Of a stretch of DNA of 64,000 nucleotides, positions 34,869-43,841 are shown piece by piece. Under the pieces are notes generated by a model that made no database searches, was not told the DNA's origin, and saw only the letters and a list, made by a program, of their open reading frames with translations. Made by a program: the position numbers and the translations under genes. Source of the DNA: Qipengyuania algicida (GTDB taxonomy: Bacteria; Pseudomonadota; Alphaproteobacteria; Sphingomonadales; Sphingomonadaceae); NCBI RefSeq assembly GCF_009828025.1, contig NZ_WTYA01000001.1, positions 62,001-126,000 of the forward strand, read 5' to 3'. Every line of letters starts with the position of its first letter. Positions within the stretch are counted from its first letter, which is position 1.

Positions 34869-36551
34869 TTGTCCGCAAATCGGAAATCTGTGCTGGAAAG
34901 ATTTCGCGGCCACTTTCTTGCGGTCCGCGATCCTAAGAATGACGTTATCGTTCTGGGTATCGCGATCACGTCTCTGTTGCTGTTCGTAGCGGCTGCAGGA
35001 ACGATTTTCCCTCAGATCATCAAGGCTTGGCATGGCGGGGCGACCAAGCCAGACCTGGTCCTCGCCAACGCTTTGCTTCTCAATATCGCGCTGATCCTGC
35101 TTGGCTGGAGCCGCTACAAGGCTCTGATGCTCGAGCTGGCCGAGCGCTGCGCTTCGGAAGAAGAAGCCAAGCGCCAAGCGAACACCGATCCTTTGACCGG
35201 CTGCCTTAACCGGCGCAGCTTCATTCCGGCGACCAGTGCCTTGCTCGAACAGGCGCGTGATTCCGCAAGAGTGCTGGCGTTGTTCCAGATCGATCTCGAC
35301 AATTTCAAACAGATCAACGACCTGCATGGGCACAAACTGGGCGACACTGTTCTGCTCACCGCCAGTCAGCGGCTGGCTGACGAACTTCCGCGCGATGCCG
35401 TTCTCGCACGTCTGGGCGGAGACGAATTTGCCTGCGTGATCACTTATGGCCGTCACGAACAATTGCGGATCGATCAACTTGCGGAAAGGCTGGTCGAGGT
35501 CGTCAGTCAACCGATCGAGATTCTGGGCGGCGCGATCGAAATGACACTTTCAATGGGGATCGCCAGTTCTGCACGACTGGAGCTGTCGGACGATCCAGCG
35601 ATCGCCTGTGACGAACTGATGCACAAGGCTGACATCGCCATGTATCAGGCCAAGAAACAGGGGAAAAACCGTCTGTTCTGGTTCGAACCTTCCATGGAAT
35701 TTGAACTGAAATTTCGCGGAGAGTTGGAAGCCGGCATCCGTCGCGGTCTCAAGAACGGTGAGTTCATTCCCTATTACGAACAGCAGATCGACCTCGATAC
35801 GGGGGAACTGGTCGGCTTTGAAATGCTCGCTCGCTGGCAATCGCCCGAGTTGGGTCTTGTCGGACCGGATATCTTCATCCCGATTTCTGAAGAGATCGGC
35901 GCGATCGAGGAACTGTCCCGCAAGCTGATGATTCAGGCGCTCGAACACGCCAAGATGTGGCATCCTCGGATCACGCTTTCAGTCAATGTCTCGCCGATCC
36001 AGCTACGCGACCCGTGGTTCGCGCAAAAGCTGCTGAAACTGCTGGTCGAGCACAACTTTCCCGCCTCGCGGTTGGAAATCGAAATTACCGAAAGTTCTCT
36101 GCACGAAAACATCGGCATGGTTCGCAGCACGATCACAAGCCTGCGCAATCAGGGCATCCGCGTCAGCCTCGACGATTTTGGCACCGGCTATTCGAGCCTC
36201 GCACAGCTACGTTCGCTGCCGTTCGACCGGCTCAAGATCGACCGCAGCTTCGTCCGCGAGCTCAAGCATTCCGGTGCAGGCGGCAAGCTGGTGAGCGCGA
36301 TCATCTCGATGGGTGCGGACCTTGAATTGCCGGTCACCGCAGAAGGTATTGAGAACGACTTTATCCTCGCTTCATTGCGCAAGCTGGGCAGGCTCAAGGG
36401 CCAGGGTTATCATTACGGTAGGCCCGAGCCAGCGGAGCAGGTGACGAAACGGCTGGCGGATCTCAACATGTTGGCCGACCATCGCGACGATCAGGACGAC
36501 GCTGATTTCGGTCCGGGCAAGGTCACAGACAGCTCGCAAAAAGCCGGATAG
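34869..36551 (+). CDS. GGDEF/EAL protein with two N-terminal membrane segments
   Basis: 560 residues. Two hydrophobic segments (about 27-50 and 65-80) anchor the protein, followed directly by GGDEF and EAL domains with no sensor domain. GGDEF is intact at 183-187. The phosphodiesterase motif reads E-M-L (318-320) instead of EAL, keeping the metal-binding Glu; 'DDFGTGYSSL' is intact. No RxxD inhibitory site is present. The start is a TTG at 34869, preferred over TTG 34857 because of the G-rich run just upstream. It ends 50 nt before dapF but is probably a separate unit. Confidence 0.9.
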   Translation: MSANRKSVLERFRGHFLAVRDPKNDVIVLGIAITSLLLFVAAAGTIFPQIIKAWHGGATKPDLVLANALLLNIALILLGWSRYKALMLELAERCASEEEAKRQANTDPLTGCLNRRSFIPATSALLEQARDSARVLALFQIDLDNFKQINDLHGHKLGDTVLLTASQRLADELPRDAVLARLGGDEFACVITYGRHEQLRIDQLAERLVEVVSQPIEILGGAIEMTLSMGIASSARLELSDDPAIACDELMHKADIAMYQAKKQGKNRLFWFEPSMEFELKFRGELEAGIRRGLKNGEFIPYYEQQIDLDTGELVGFEMLARWQSPELGLVGPDIFIPISEEIGAIEELSRKLMIQALEHAKMWHPRITLSVNVSPIQLRDPWFAQKLLKLLVEHNFPASRLEIEITESSLHENIGMVRSTITSLRNQGIRVSLDDFGTGYSSLAQLRSLPFDRLKIDRSFVRELKHSGAGGKLVSAIISMGADLELPVTAEGIENDFILASLRKLGRLKGQGYHYGRPEPAEQVTKRLADLNMLADHRDDQDDADFGPGKVTDSSQKAG

Positions 36552-36601
36552 GTTTGACGAGGCTGGACGCGGCAAGCCCGCACGCATAGAGCCGCGCCGC
36601 T

Positions 36602-37417
36602 ATGCGCGTTCCGTTCATCAAGATGCAGGGCCTAGGGAACGACTTCGTCGTGCTGGATGCGCGCGAGTGTGAAATCCCGGCGCTCACCGCTGACGTTGCG
36701 CGTCATCTGGCCGATCGCAGGCTGGGAATAGGCTGCGATCAGGTGATCCGCCTCGACCCTTCAGAAGACGACGCAGCCGATACACGGATGAGCATCTGGA
36801 ATGCCGATGGCAGCGGGGCAAGCGCCTGCGGTAACGCCAGCCGTGCTATCGCGATGCTGATTGGAGAACCCGCTGCCGTCCAGACAGATGGCGGCTTGAT
36901 CAGGGTGACGCCCGGCGATGGCGTGGCCAGCGTCGATATGGGCGCACCGCGTTTCGAATGGCAGGACGTGCCGCTCGCCTATGCCATGGACACGCTCTCC
37001 ATGCCCGTGGCCTGGGAAGAACTGGAAAACCCCGGTGCGGTGAATGTCGGCAATCCGCATGTCGTGTTCGCGGTGTCAGACTGCGACGCGGTTCAACTCG
37101 ACCGTCTGGGTCCGTTGATCGAGAACGATCCGCTTTTTCCCGAGCGGGTGAACGTCAATGTTGCCGCCGTGGAAAGCCGTGAGCGCATCCGCCTGCGCGT
37201 GTGGGAGCGCGGTACGGGCCTAACGCAGGCTTGCGGCACGGGAGCTTGCGCAACCGCTGTGGCACTCATGCGGTGCGGGCTTGTCGACCGCTCCGTCACC
37301 GTCGCCCTGCCCGGTGGTGAGCTGGAAATCGCATGGCATGACGGCGGCCCGATCGTCATGACGGGTGCCGCCGCCGAAAGCTTTCGCGGGTCATTCGAGT
37401 GGGATGAGTATTCGTGA
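36602..37417 (+). CDS. dapF: Diaminopimelate epimerase
   Basis: 271 residues. DapF converts LL- to meso-diaminopimelate for peptidoglycan and lysine. The two catalytic cysteines are Cys76 ('SACGNASR') and Cys211 ('QACGTGACA'). 'FIKMQGLGNDFVVLD' is the N-terminal signature. It heads a tightly packed run dapF-mtaB-ftsY-ispZ in which successive genes overlap by one to four nucleotides; dapF overlaps the next GTG start by 4 nt. Confidence 0.97.
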   Translation: MRVPFIKMQGLGNDFVVLDARECEIPALTADVARHLADRRLGIGCDQVIRLDPSEDDAADTRMSIWNADGSGASACGNASRAIAMLIGEPAAVQTDGGLIRVTPGDGVASVDMGAPRFEWQDVPLAYAMDTLSMPVAWEELENPGAVNVGNPHVVFAVSDCDAVQLDRLGPLIENDPLFPERVNVNVAAVESRERIRLRVWERGTGLTQACGTGACATAVALMRCGLVDRSVTVALPGGELEIAWHDGGPIVMTGAAAESFRGSFEWDEYS

Positions 37418-38586
37418 CGGCGACTGAAATCGTCACGCTGGGCTGTCGCCTCAACCTTTCCGAAAGCGAACGAATGCGCCAGATCCTCGCTTCGGAGAGC
37501 GATCTGATCGTCATCAACAGTTGCGCGGTGACGAGCGAAGCTATGCGCCAGACCCGGCAGGCAATCCGGCGCGCGCGACGGGCGCGGCCCGATGCGCGGC
37601 TAATCGTCACGGGGTGTGCAGCGGAAATCGAGCGCGACCAGCTGGCTGCCATGCCGGAAGTGGACGGGCTGGTGCCCAACACAGCCAAACTCGATCCCCG
37701 CGCATGGAATGCAGCAGAGGCTCAGGAGCCGGCTCCCCAGCGCCGCACACGCGCCTTCGTAGCGGTGCAGAACGGCTGCGATCATGCCTGTGCCTTCTGC
37801 GTGATCCCGCAAGGCCGAGGAACGAGTCGATCCCTGACCATCGCCCAAGCCTTGCGCGCTATCGAAGGTCATCTTGAGATCGGCACAGCCGAAATCGTCC
37901 TCACCGGCGTCGATCTGACCAGCTGGGGACATGACCTGCCGGGCCAGCCCGGGCTCGGCGCGCTCGTCGCGGCGATCCTCGAGCGTTTTCCAGAGTTACC
38001 GCGACTGCGCCTTTCATCGGTCGACGGGATCGAGATCGATCCGCTACTGTTCGATCTGCTCGCGACCGAAGGACGCATCATGCCCCACCTGCACCTGTCG
38101 CTACAGCATGGTGCGGACCTGATCCTGAAACGCATGAAGCGGCGCCACCTGCGCCGCGATGCAATCGATCTGGTGGCGAGGCTGAAACAACACCGGCCCG
38201 AATTCGCCATCGGTGCCGATCTTATTGCCGGTTTCCCGACCGAAAGTGACGACCACCATCGCCAGAACATTTCGATTATTGAAGAGCTCAAGATCGTCCA
38301 CGGGCACATTTTCCCTTATTCGCCGCGTCCCGGCACTGCTGCAGCGCGAATGCCGCAGCATGACAGGCGCCTCATTCGCCAGCGTGCAGCGCAACTGCGC
38401 GAGACCGTGGCGAAGTTGCGCGCAGACTGGATGGCGTCGCTCGTCGAAAAGCCCTGCACCGTGCTCGCCGAAAGGGACGGCACCGGCTATGCCGAAAACT
38501 TCGCCAGGGTCGCGACGCCGGGGATAGCCCCGGGAACCATCATGACCCTCACCCCAACTCGTATCGAGGATGATCTGCTGACATGA
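37414..38586 (+). CDS. mtaB: tRNA t6A37 methylthiotransferase MtaB
   Basis: 390 residues, radical-SAM methylthiotransferase. It converts t6A37 to ms2t6A in tRNAs reading ANN codons. N-terminal UPF0004 cluster ligands are C11, C37 and C68; the radical-SAM cluster is C122-x3-C126-x2-C129. The C-terminal TRAM domain appears short ('KPCTVLAERDGTGYAENFARV'). Start is a GTG overlapping the dapF stop (GTGA). The stop overlaps ftsY (ATGA). Confidence 0.93.
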   Translation: MTATEIVTLGCRLNLSESERMRQILASESDLIVINSCAVTSEAMRQTRQAIRRARRARPDARLIVTGCAAEIERDQLAAMPEVDGLVPNTAKLDPRAWNAAEAQEPAPQRRTRAFVAVQNGCDHACAFCVIPQGRGTSRSLTIAQALRAIEGHLEIGTAEIVLTGVDLTSWGHDLPGQPGLGALVAAILERFPELPRLRLSSVDGIEIDPLLFDLLATEGRIMPHLHLSLQHGADLILKRMKRRHLRRDAIDLVARLKQHRPEFAIGADLIAGFPTESDDHHRQNISIIEELKIVHGHIFPYSPRPGTAAARMPQHDRRLIRQRAAQLRETVAKLRADWMASLVEKPCTVLAERDGTGYAENFARVATPGIAPGTIMTLTPTRIEDDLLT

Positions 38587-39506
38587 GCGAACCCAGCTGG
38601 TCCGAACGCGTGTTTGGCGGCTTTCGCAAGACGTCGGAACGCCTCGCCACCAACCTTACCGGGGTCGTCGGCACCGCCAAGCTCGACGATGCGACGCTCG
38701 ACGATGTCGAGGATGCGCTCATCATGTCCGACCTCGGGCCGTCCGCTGCCGCGCGCATTCGTGCGAAGCTGGCCGAGAAGCGGTTTGGCCTGCAAATCAG
38801 CGCGAACGAGCTCAAGGAAGCGGTGGCCGAGGAAATCGCCACGATCCTGCGCCCGGTCGCCAAGCCGCTCGAGATTACCGCCTTCCCGCGTCCGCAGGTG
38901 ATCCTCGTGATCGGCGTCAATGGCAGCGGTAAGACCACGACCATCGCCAAGCTGGCGCATCTGTTCCAGGAAGACGATTACTCGGTTATGCTGGCCGCCG
39001 GCGATACTTTCCGCGCCGCAGCCATCGGACAGCTCGCCACCTGGGCCGACCGTATCTCCGTTCCCATCGTGCGCGGCCCGGAAGGCGGCGATCCGGCCAG
39101 TATCGTGTTCGACGCGGTCAAAGCCGCGACCGACCGCGGAACTGATGCACTCATCGTGGATACAGCTGGGCGATTGCAGAACAAGCGCGAGCTGATGGAC
39201 GAGCTGGCGAAGATCCGCCGCGTCCTGGGCCGCCTCAATCCCGAAGCCCCGCACGATGTCGTGCTGGTGCTCGATGCCACGAACGGACAGAACGCCTTGA
39301 GCCAGATTGACGTATTCAAAGAGGTCGCGGGAGTGACCGGCCTTGTCATGACCAAGCTCGACGGAACCGCGCGCGGCGGCGTGCTGGTGGCCGCGGCCGA
39401 GCAATACGGACTGCCGATCCATGCCATCGGGGTCGGCGAAAAAATCGACGATCTGCGGCCCTTCGATCCCGATCTCGTCGCGCGCGTTATTGCAGGGGTT
39501 GCCTGA
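38583..39506 (+). CDS. ftsY: Signal recognition particle receptor FtsY
   Basis: 307 residues. FtsY docks SRP-ribosome complexes at the membrane for co-translational insertion. The N domain starts near residue 15 and the GTPase G domain follows, with G1 'GVNGSGKTT' at 111-119, 'DTFRAAAIGQL', 'DTAGRLQNK' and 'TKLDGTARGG'. The long acidic A domain of E. coli FtsY is missing, as in most alphaproteobacteria. It shares one nucleotide with the next start. Confidence 0.97.
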   Translation: MSEPSWSERVFGGFRKTSERLATNLTGVVGTAKLDDATLDDVEDALIMSDLGPSAAARIRAKLAEKRFGLQISANELKEAVAEEIATILRPVAKPLEITAFPRPQVILVIGVNGSGKTTTIAKLAHLFQEDDYSVMLAAGDTFRAAAIGQLATWADRISVPIVRGPEGGDPASIVFDAVKAATDRGTDALIVDTAGRLQNKRELMDELAKIRRVLGRLNPEAPHDVVLVLDATNGQNALSQIDVFKEVAGVTGLVMTKLDGTARGGVLVAAAEQYGLPIHAIGVGEKIDDLRPFDPDLVARVIAGVA

Positions 39507-40168
39507 TGTCCGAAGCATCGAACGAAACGACGAGCACGAAACCCAAGACCGGCTGGCTCAATATCGCGGTCGATTATGGACCGCTGATCGTCTTTCTGGC
39601 GGTCTACAAGTTTTCTTCGCCCTCAGCACATGCCCCGCTCGAACAGATCGCCGCCGTCATCAAGGGCACGATTGCGTTCATGGTTGCAGCCGTTGCAGCG
39701 CTGGCCTTTTCCAAGTGGAAGTTCGGCAAGGTTTCGCCAATGCTGCTGCTCTCGACGGCGCTGATCGTCGGCTTCGGCGCGTTGACCATCTGGCTGCGTG
39801 ACGAACGCTTCATCCAGTTCAAGCCGACCGCGATCTATCTGCTGTTCGGCGTGTTGCTCGTCGGCGGATGGCTGCGCGGGAAAGCCTTGCTGCAAACCTT
39901 GCTCGAAGCCGCCTTCGAAGGCGTCGATCAGGCCGGCTGGCTCAAGCTGTCGCGCAATTGGGGGTTCTTCTTCTTCTTCCTTGCTGCACTCAACGAAGTC
40001 CTGCGCGCTCAGCTCAGTTTCGAGGACTGGCTATGGGCGAAGCTGTGGGTGTTCATGCCGCTGAGCTTCCTGTTCACTTTCACCCAGCTGCCGATGCTGC
40101 TGCGCCATGGCCTTGCCATCGAGGACAAGGACGAGGTGATGAAGGACCAGCCGCCAACCGGCGAATGA
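39506..40168 (+). CDS. ispZ: Inner-membrane septation protein A (YciB/IspZ family)
   Basis: 220 residues with about five to six membrane segments. 'VDYGPLIVFLAVYKF' and 'WLKLSRNWGFFFFFLAALNEVLR' are family signatures. YciB-type proteins affect septation and envelope integrity; the exact role is unsettled. Last gene of the dapF-mtaB-ftsY-ispZ run; the start overlaps the ftsY stop by one base. It converges on kup, with a single base between the two stop codons. Confidence 0.93.
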   Translation: MSEASNETTSTKPKTGWLNIAVDYGPLIVFLAVYKFSSPSAHAPLEQIAAVIKGTIAFMVAAVAALAFSKWKFGKVSPMLLLSTALIVGFGALTIWLRDERFIQFKPTAIYLLFGVLLVGGWLRGKALLQTLLEAAFEGVDQAGWLKLSRNWGFFFFFLAALNEVLRAQLSFEDWLWAKLWVFMPLSFLFTFTQLPMLLRHGLAIEDKDEVMKDQPPTGE

Positions 40169-40169
40169 G

Positions 40170-42134
40170 CTAGATTTCGAGCTGGCTTCCGAGTTCGACC
40201 ACGCGATTGGTCGGCAGGCGGAAGAATTCCATCGCGGTCGCCGCATTGCGCAGCATCCATGCGAACAGCTTCTCGCGCCAGATCGGCATACCAGGGTGCT
40301 CCGCCGGGATCAGCGTCTGTCGCGACAGGAAGAAGCTGGTGTTCATCATGTCGAACTCGCCGCCGCACTGTTCCATCAGCTTGAGGCCTTCAGGCACATC
40401 GGTTTCTTCCATGAAGCCATAGTGCAGTACGGTGCGATAGAACCCATCACCCAGCTCCTGCACCTCGCAGCGATTTTGCGAGTTGATGTAAGGCACATCC
40501 TCGATCAGCACGGTCAGGATCACCACACGCTCGTGCAGCACCTTGTTGTGCTTGATATTGTGCAGCAAAGCCGACGGAACGCCGCCCGTTTGGCTGGCCA
40601 TGAAGATCGCCGTTCCGGGAACGCGCGTGGCGCTGTTCTTGGCGGACTTGGCAAAAATGCCGATTGGCAGTGCAACCTCGCTCATGCGTTCGCGCATCAG
40701 GCGGCGGCCCTTCGCCCATGTGGTCAACAAGGTGAAGGCAATGGCGCCGATCAGCAGCGGGAACCAGCCGCCATCTGGAACCTTGGGCAGGTTTGCAAAG
40801 AAGTAAGCCCCGTCGACGAAGAAGAACACCAGGAACACCGGTATGGCGACATACCATTTCCACTTCCACACAGCCATCAGCAGCACGCCCATCAGGAAGG
40901 TGTCGATGAACATCGCGCCAGTCACCGCGATACCATAGGCCGACGCGAGCGCGGTCGAGCTGCCGAACATCAGCACGAGGATGATGACCGCGATCATCAG
41001 CGCGTTGTTGACGAAGGGAATATAGATCTGGCCGCGCTCCGCCGCACTTGTGTGCTCGGTCGAGAGGCGGGGAATGAAGCCGAGCTGGATTGCCTGATGG
41101 GTGATCGAGAACGCGCCCGAGATTACCGCCTGGCTGGCGATGAAGGTCGCACAGGTGGCGAGAATCACCAGCGGCAAGCGCAAGCTGTCGGGTGCCATGG
41201 TGAAGAAGGGGCTTTCCATCGCGGTTGCGGTCTGCGCCGGGTCCATCGCTGCAATCATCGCGCCCTGCCCGAAATAATTGAGCAGGAGGCACGGCATGAC
41301 AAAGCCGAACCACGACATGCGCAGCGGGCCTTTTCCGAAATGGCCCATGTCGGCATAGAGCGCCTCTGCGCCAGTCACGGCGAGCACGACCGAGCCGAGT
41401 GCGAGGAAGGCGATATACCCGTCAGACAGGAAGAACTGCACCGCATACCACGGGTTCAATGCCTGCAGGATATAGGGGTTGTGGTAGATCTGGATGACAC
41501 CCAGCACCGCAATCGTGGCGAAATAAAAGATCATGACCGGCGAAAACAGCCTGCCGACCGTCGCTGTGCCGCGCCGTTGGATCAGGAACAGGAAGATCAG
41601 CAGGACAAGCGCGATGGGAATAACCAGCGGTTCCAATCCATCGTTCACGACGGTTAAGCCTTCGACCGCCGAAAGCACTGAAATTGCGGGCGTAATCATG
41701 CTGTCGCCGTAGAACAGCGCGGTCGCGAAAACGCCCAAGATCACGACCAGATAGCCGTATTTCGGCGATTTGATGTGACGCGACAGGAACGCGATCAGCG
41801 CGAGCGTCCCGCCCTGCCCCTTGTTATCCGCGCGCATCAATATGGTGACATATTGCAGCGACACGATGATCAGGATCGACCAGAAGATCAGGCTAACGAC
41901 GCCATAGATATGCAGCTTGTCGATCGCCAGCGAGTGCGAACCGAGAAAGGTCTCGCGGAAAGCATAGAGCGGGCTGGTGCCGATATCGCCAAAGACGACA
42001 CCGACCGCTGCAACAGTGAGCGCGGCCTGCGAGCTGCCACCATGGTCAGAGCCATGATCGGATTGCTCGGGAGTGCCGGAAACAGCCACGGGGTCACCGG
42101 GCAGTTCGCCTTGAGACGCAGGCAAATCCGTCAT
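40170..42134 (-). CDS. kup: Low-affinity potassium transporter Kup
   Basis: 654 residues with twelve membrane segments in the first two-thirds and a cytosolic C-terminal domain. '[18 protein letters not shown]' is the diagnostic N-terminal motif; '[11 protein letters not shown]' and '[18 protein letters not shown]' are also conserved. It imports potassium with protons. The N-terminal ~40 residues are hydrophilic. ATG 42134 is chosen to give the normal N-terminal length; ATG 42185 and longer in-frame starts exist, and none has a clear ribosome binding site. Confidence 0.94.
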   Translation of the reverse strand: MTDLPASQGELPGDPVAVSGTPEQSDHGSDHGGSSQAALTVAAVGVVFGDIGTSPLYAFRETFLGSHSLAIDKLHIYGVVSLIFWSILIIVSLQYVTILMRADNKGQGGTLALIAFLSRHIKSPKYGYLVVILGVFATALFYGDSMITPAISVLSAVEGLTVVNDGLEPLVIPIALVLLIFLFLIQRRGTATVGRLFSPVMIFYFATIAVLGVIQIYHNPYILQALNPWYAVQFFLSDGYIAFLALGSVVLAVTGAEALYADMGHFGKGPLRMSWFGFVMPCLLLNYFGQGAMIAAMDPAQTATAMESPFFTMAPDSLRLPLVILATCATFIASQAVISGAFSITHQAIQLGFIPRLSTEHTSAAERGQIYIPFVNNALMIAVIILVLMFGSSTALASAYGIAVTGAMFIDTFLMGVLLMAVWKWKWYVAIPVFLVFFFVDGAYFFANLPKVPDGGWFPLLIGAIAFTLLTTWAKGRRLMRERMSEVALPIGIFAKSAKNSATRVPGTAIFMASQTGGVPSALLHNIKHNKVLHERVVILTVLIEDVPYINSQNRCEVQELGDGFYRTVLHYGFMEETDVPEGLKLMEQCGGEFDMMNTSFFLSRQTLIPAEHPGMPIWREKLFAWMLRNAATAMEFFRLPTNRVVELGSQLEI

Positions 42135-42274
42135 TATGCGCGCAAACCCTGTTTCATTGGCTTTCCCTGTCGCTTGCGATGCCATGTTCGCTGCGAGGCG
42201 CGCGGATAGCAGCCCCTCCACCATGCCGCAATGCCCGGATCTTGTTGACGGTTCCGCGCGGATGCTCGCAATGA

Positions 42275-42907
42275 TTATGAACCGGGCTGTTGTTTGAGCA
42301 TGATTTGGAGTTGCACGATCCGCGCCGCAAGCTCCTCGCGCCATAACGCATCCTTGGGCGCGGCCGCCAAAGCTTCCGTCCACAACTTGCGCGTTTCCTC
42401 AGGCTGACCGGCGCGTAACATGGTAAGGCCCAGGAAATAGTGGGCAGCACCATTACCGGGCATCAGAGTCTGCGCCCTGCCATAGGCATACAGGGCAGCT
42501 GGAGTGAGATGGCCTTCAGCATGTTCGGTCAACGCATTACCCAACGCGACCCAGCCTTCCGCATCCCCCGGATTTTCCGAGACCGCGATCTCGGCGAAAT
42601 TGGCTGCATCCTGAAAATCGCCTTTGCGAGCGAAGGCATCGGCGGTCACGATATAGGGCGACGGCAGCGACTGAGGATCGAAAAAGCGCCGACGCGCGTC
42701 GACGAACAAACCACCGGTCGATGCATCGCGCTCTTGCGCGACGCGGGGCGAGGATGGCTCGCTTGGGCTTCCCTGAAGCGCGTAGCCGGACAATCCGAAC
42801 AGCAACGCCGCGCCGAACAGCGGATATCCCGAACGCGGCAACCGAAACACCAACGCCGCGATCAGGAATGCCGCTGCGACCAGCAACAGGAACGGCCACC
42901 AGATCAT
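42275..42907 (-). CDS. ccmI: Cytochrome c maturation TPR protein CcmI (CycH-like)
   Basis: 210 residues. Two N-terminal membrane segments (about 3-20 and 27-45) are followed by a periplasmic region with tetratricopeptide repeats ('[18 protein letters not shown]', '[29 protein letters not shown]'). CcmI holds apocytochrome c for CcmH/CcmF. It is shorter than rhizobial CycH. It overlaps ccmH by 4 nt as last gene of the ccm operon. Confidence 0.9.
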   Translation of the reverse strand: MIWWPFLLLVAAAFLIAALVFRLPRSGYPLFGAALLFGLSGYALQGSPSEPSSPRVAQERDASTGGLFVDARRRFFDPQSLPSPYIVTADAFARKGDFQDAANFAEIAVSENPGDAEGWVALGNALTEHAEGHLTPAALYAYGRAQTLMPGNGAAHYFLGLTMLRAGQPEETRKLWTEALAAAPKDALWREELAARIVQLQIMLKQQPGS

Positions 42908-43314
42908 GAAGGCCTCCCCACTCTACGCCAGACGATTGCGACAGCCAGCAGGATCAGGACCAAGGGCACCGCGAACAGCGGCCATGTCGTGCGGCTGATT
43001 TCGGGCTTGTAGCTGACGTAATCGCCATAGCGCTCCATCAGCCAGCGGCGGATGACCTCGGGATCTTCGCCTGCCGCAATGCGCAGCCGCACCTCGCTGC
43101 GCATGTCGCCGGCAATCGGTGCATCGCTGTCGGCAATCGACTGGCTCTGGCACTGCAGGCAGCGCAGCGTTCCCATCAACGCCTCAGCTTTCGCTTCCAG
43201 CTTCGGATCGGATAGCTGGCGATAGGCATAGGGCGCAGGGGGTAACTGGTCCTGCGCCATGAGTGGCGAAGACGTCATCGCCGCGCCGAACAGCAAGAAG
43301 CCTGCGAACTTCAC
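42904..43314 (-). CDS. ccmH: Cytochrome c maturation thiol protein CcmH (CycL)
   Basis: 136 residues. A signal peptide precedes the thiol motif L-R-C-L-Q-C-Q (Cys52, Cys55), which handles apocytochrome CxxCH thiols. A membrane anchor follows near 108-128. Both the length and the 'CQSQSIADSDAPIA' segment match CcmH. It overlaps ccmG and ccmI by 4 nt each. Confidence 0.95.
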   Translation of the reverse strand: MKFAGFLLFGAAMTSSPLMAQDQLPPAPYAYRQLSDPKLEAKAEALMGTLRCLQCQSQSIADSDAPIAGDMRSEVRLRIAAGEDPEVIRRWLMERYGDYVSYKPEISRTTWPLFAVPLVLILLAVAIVWRRVGRPS

Positions 43315-43841
43315 GCTCCCGCCTCGCGCAACTTGGCAAGCAGCATCGGCACATCGTCCGCGCGAATATCGCCGATGTGCTGGTAAGTGATGACGCCGTG
43401 ACCATCGATCACGAAGGTTTCCGGCACACCGGACGAGCCGAGCAGGAACTGGACCCGCGAGACATCGTCTGCCCCGATCGCCTGATAGGGATCGCCATTT
43501 TGCGCAAGGAACCGGGTGAGGTCTTCAGATCGGTCGCGTATATCGACCCCGACAATTGTCGCGCCTGCCTGTCGCAATTGCTGGAGCTGCGGAGCTTCGG
43601 CGGCGCAGGGCACACACCAGCTGGCAAAGATGTTCAGCAGCCGCGGCTTGCCATCGGCAAAGATCGCACTGGTAACAGTCGGCTTGTCCGGCAAGGCTTG
43701 AGGAAGCTGGAAGAACGGCATGGCTTTGCCGATCATCCTGCTGTGGACGAAATCGTCCTTCGGCTGCGGCAGGAGATAGGCCGCCAGCCCGATAAAACCT
43801 GCAAACAGCAGCAGCGGGATCCAGAGCCGCCAGCGCGTCAT
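43311..43841 (-). CDS. ccmG: Thiol:disulfide oxidoreductase CcmG/DsbE
   Basis: 176 residues. An N-terminal membrane anchor (about 7-24) is followed by a thioredoxin fold with W-C-V-P-C (Cys76, Cys79) and the cis-Pro loop 'GVPETFVID'. It reduces apocytochrome or CcmH in the periplasm. ATG 43841 is chosen since it overlaps the ccmF stop (ATGA) and starts directly before the anchor. Confidence 0.95.
   Translation of the reverse strand: MTRWRLWIPLLLFAGFIGLAAYLLPQPKDDFVHSRMIGKAMPFFQLPQALPDKPTVTSAIFADGKPRLLNIFASWCVPCAAEAPQLQQLRQAGATIVGVDIRDRSEDLTRFLAQNGDPYQAIGADDVSRVQFLLGSSGVPETFVIDGHGVITYQHIGDIRADDVPMLLAKLREAGA

Noticed and set aside
40296-41657. 453-codon open frame on the plus strand
   Set aside because: Antisense to kup; the His/Arg/Gln-rich translation is typical of a shadow frame.
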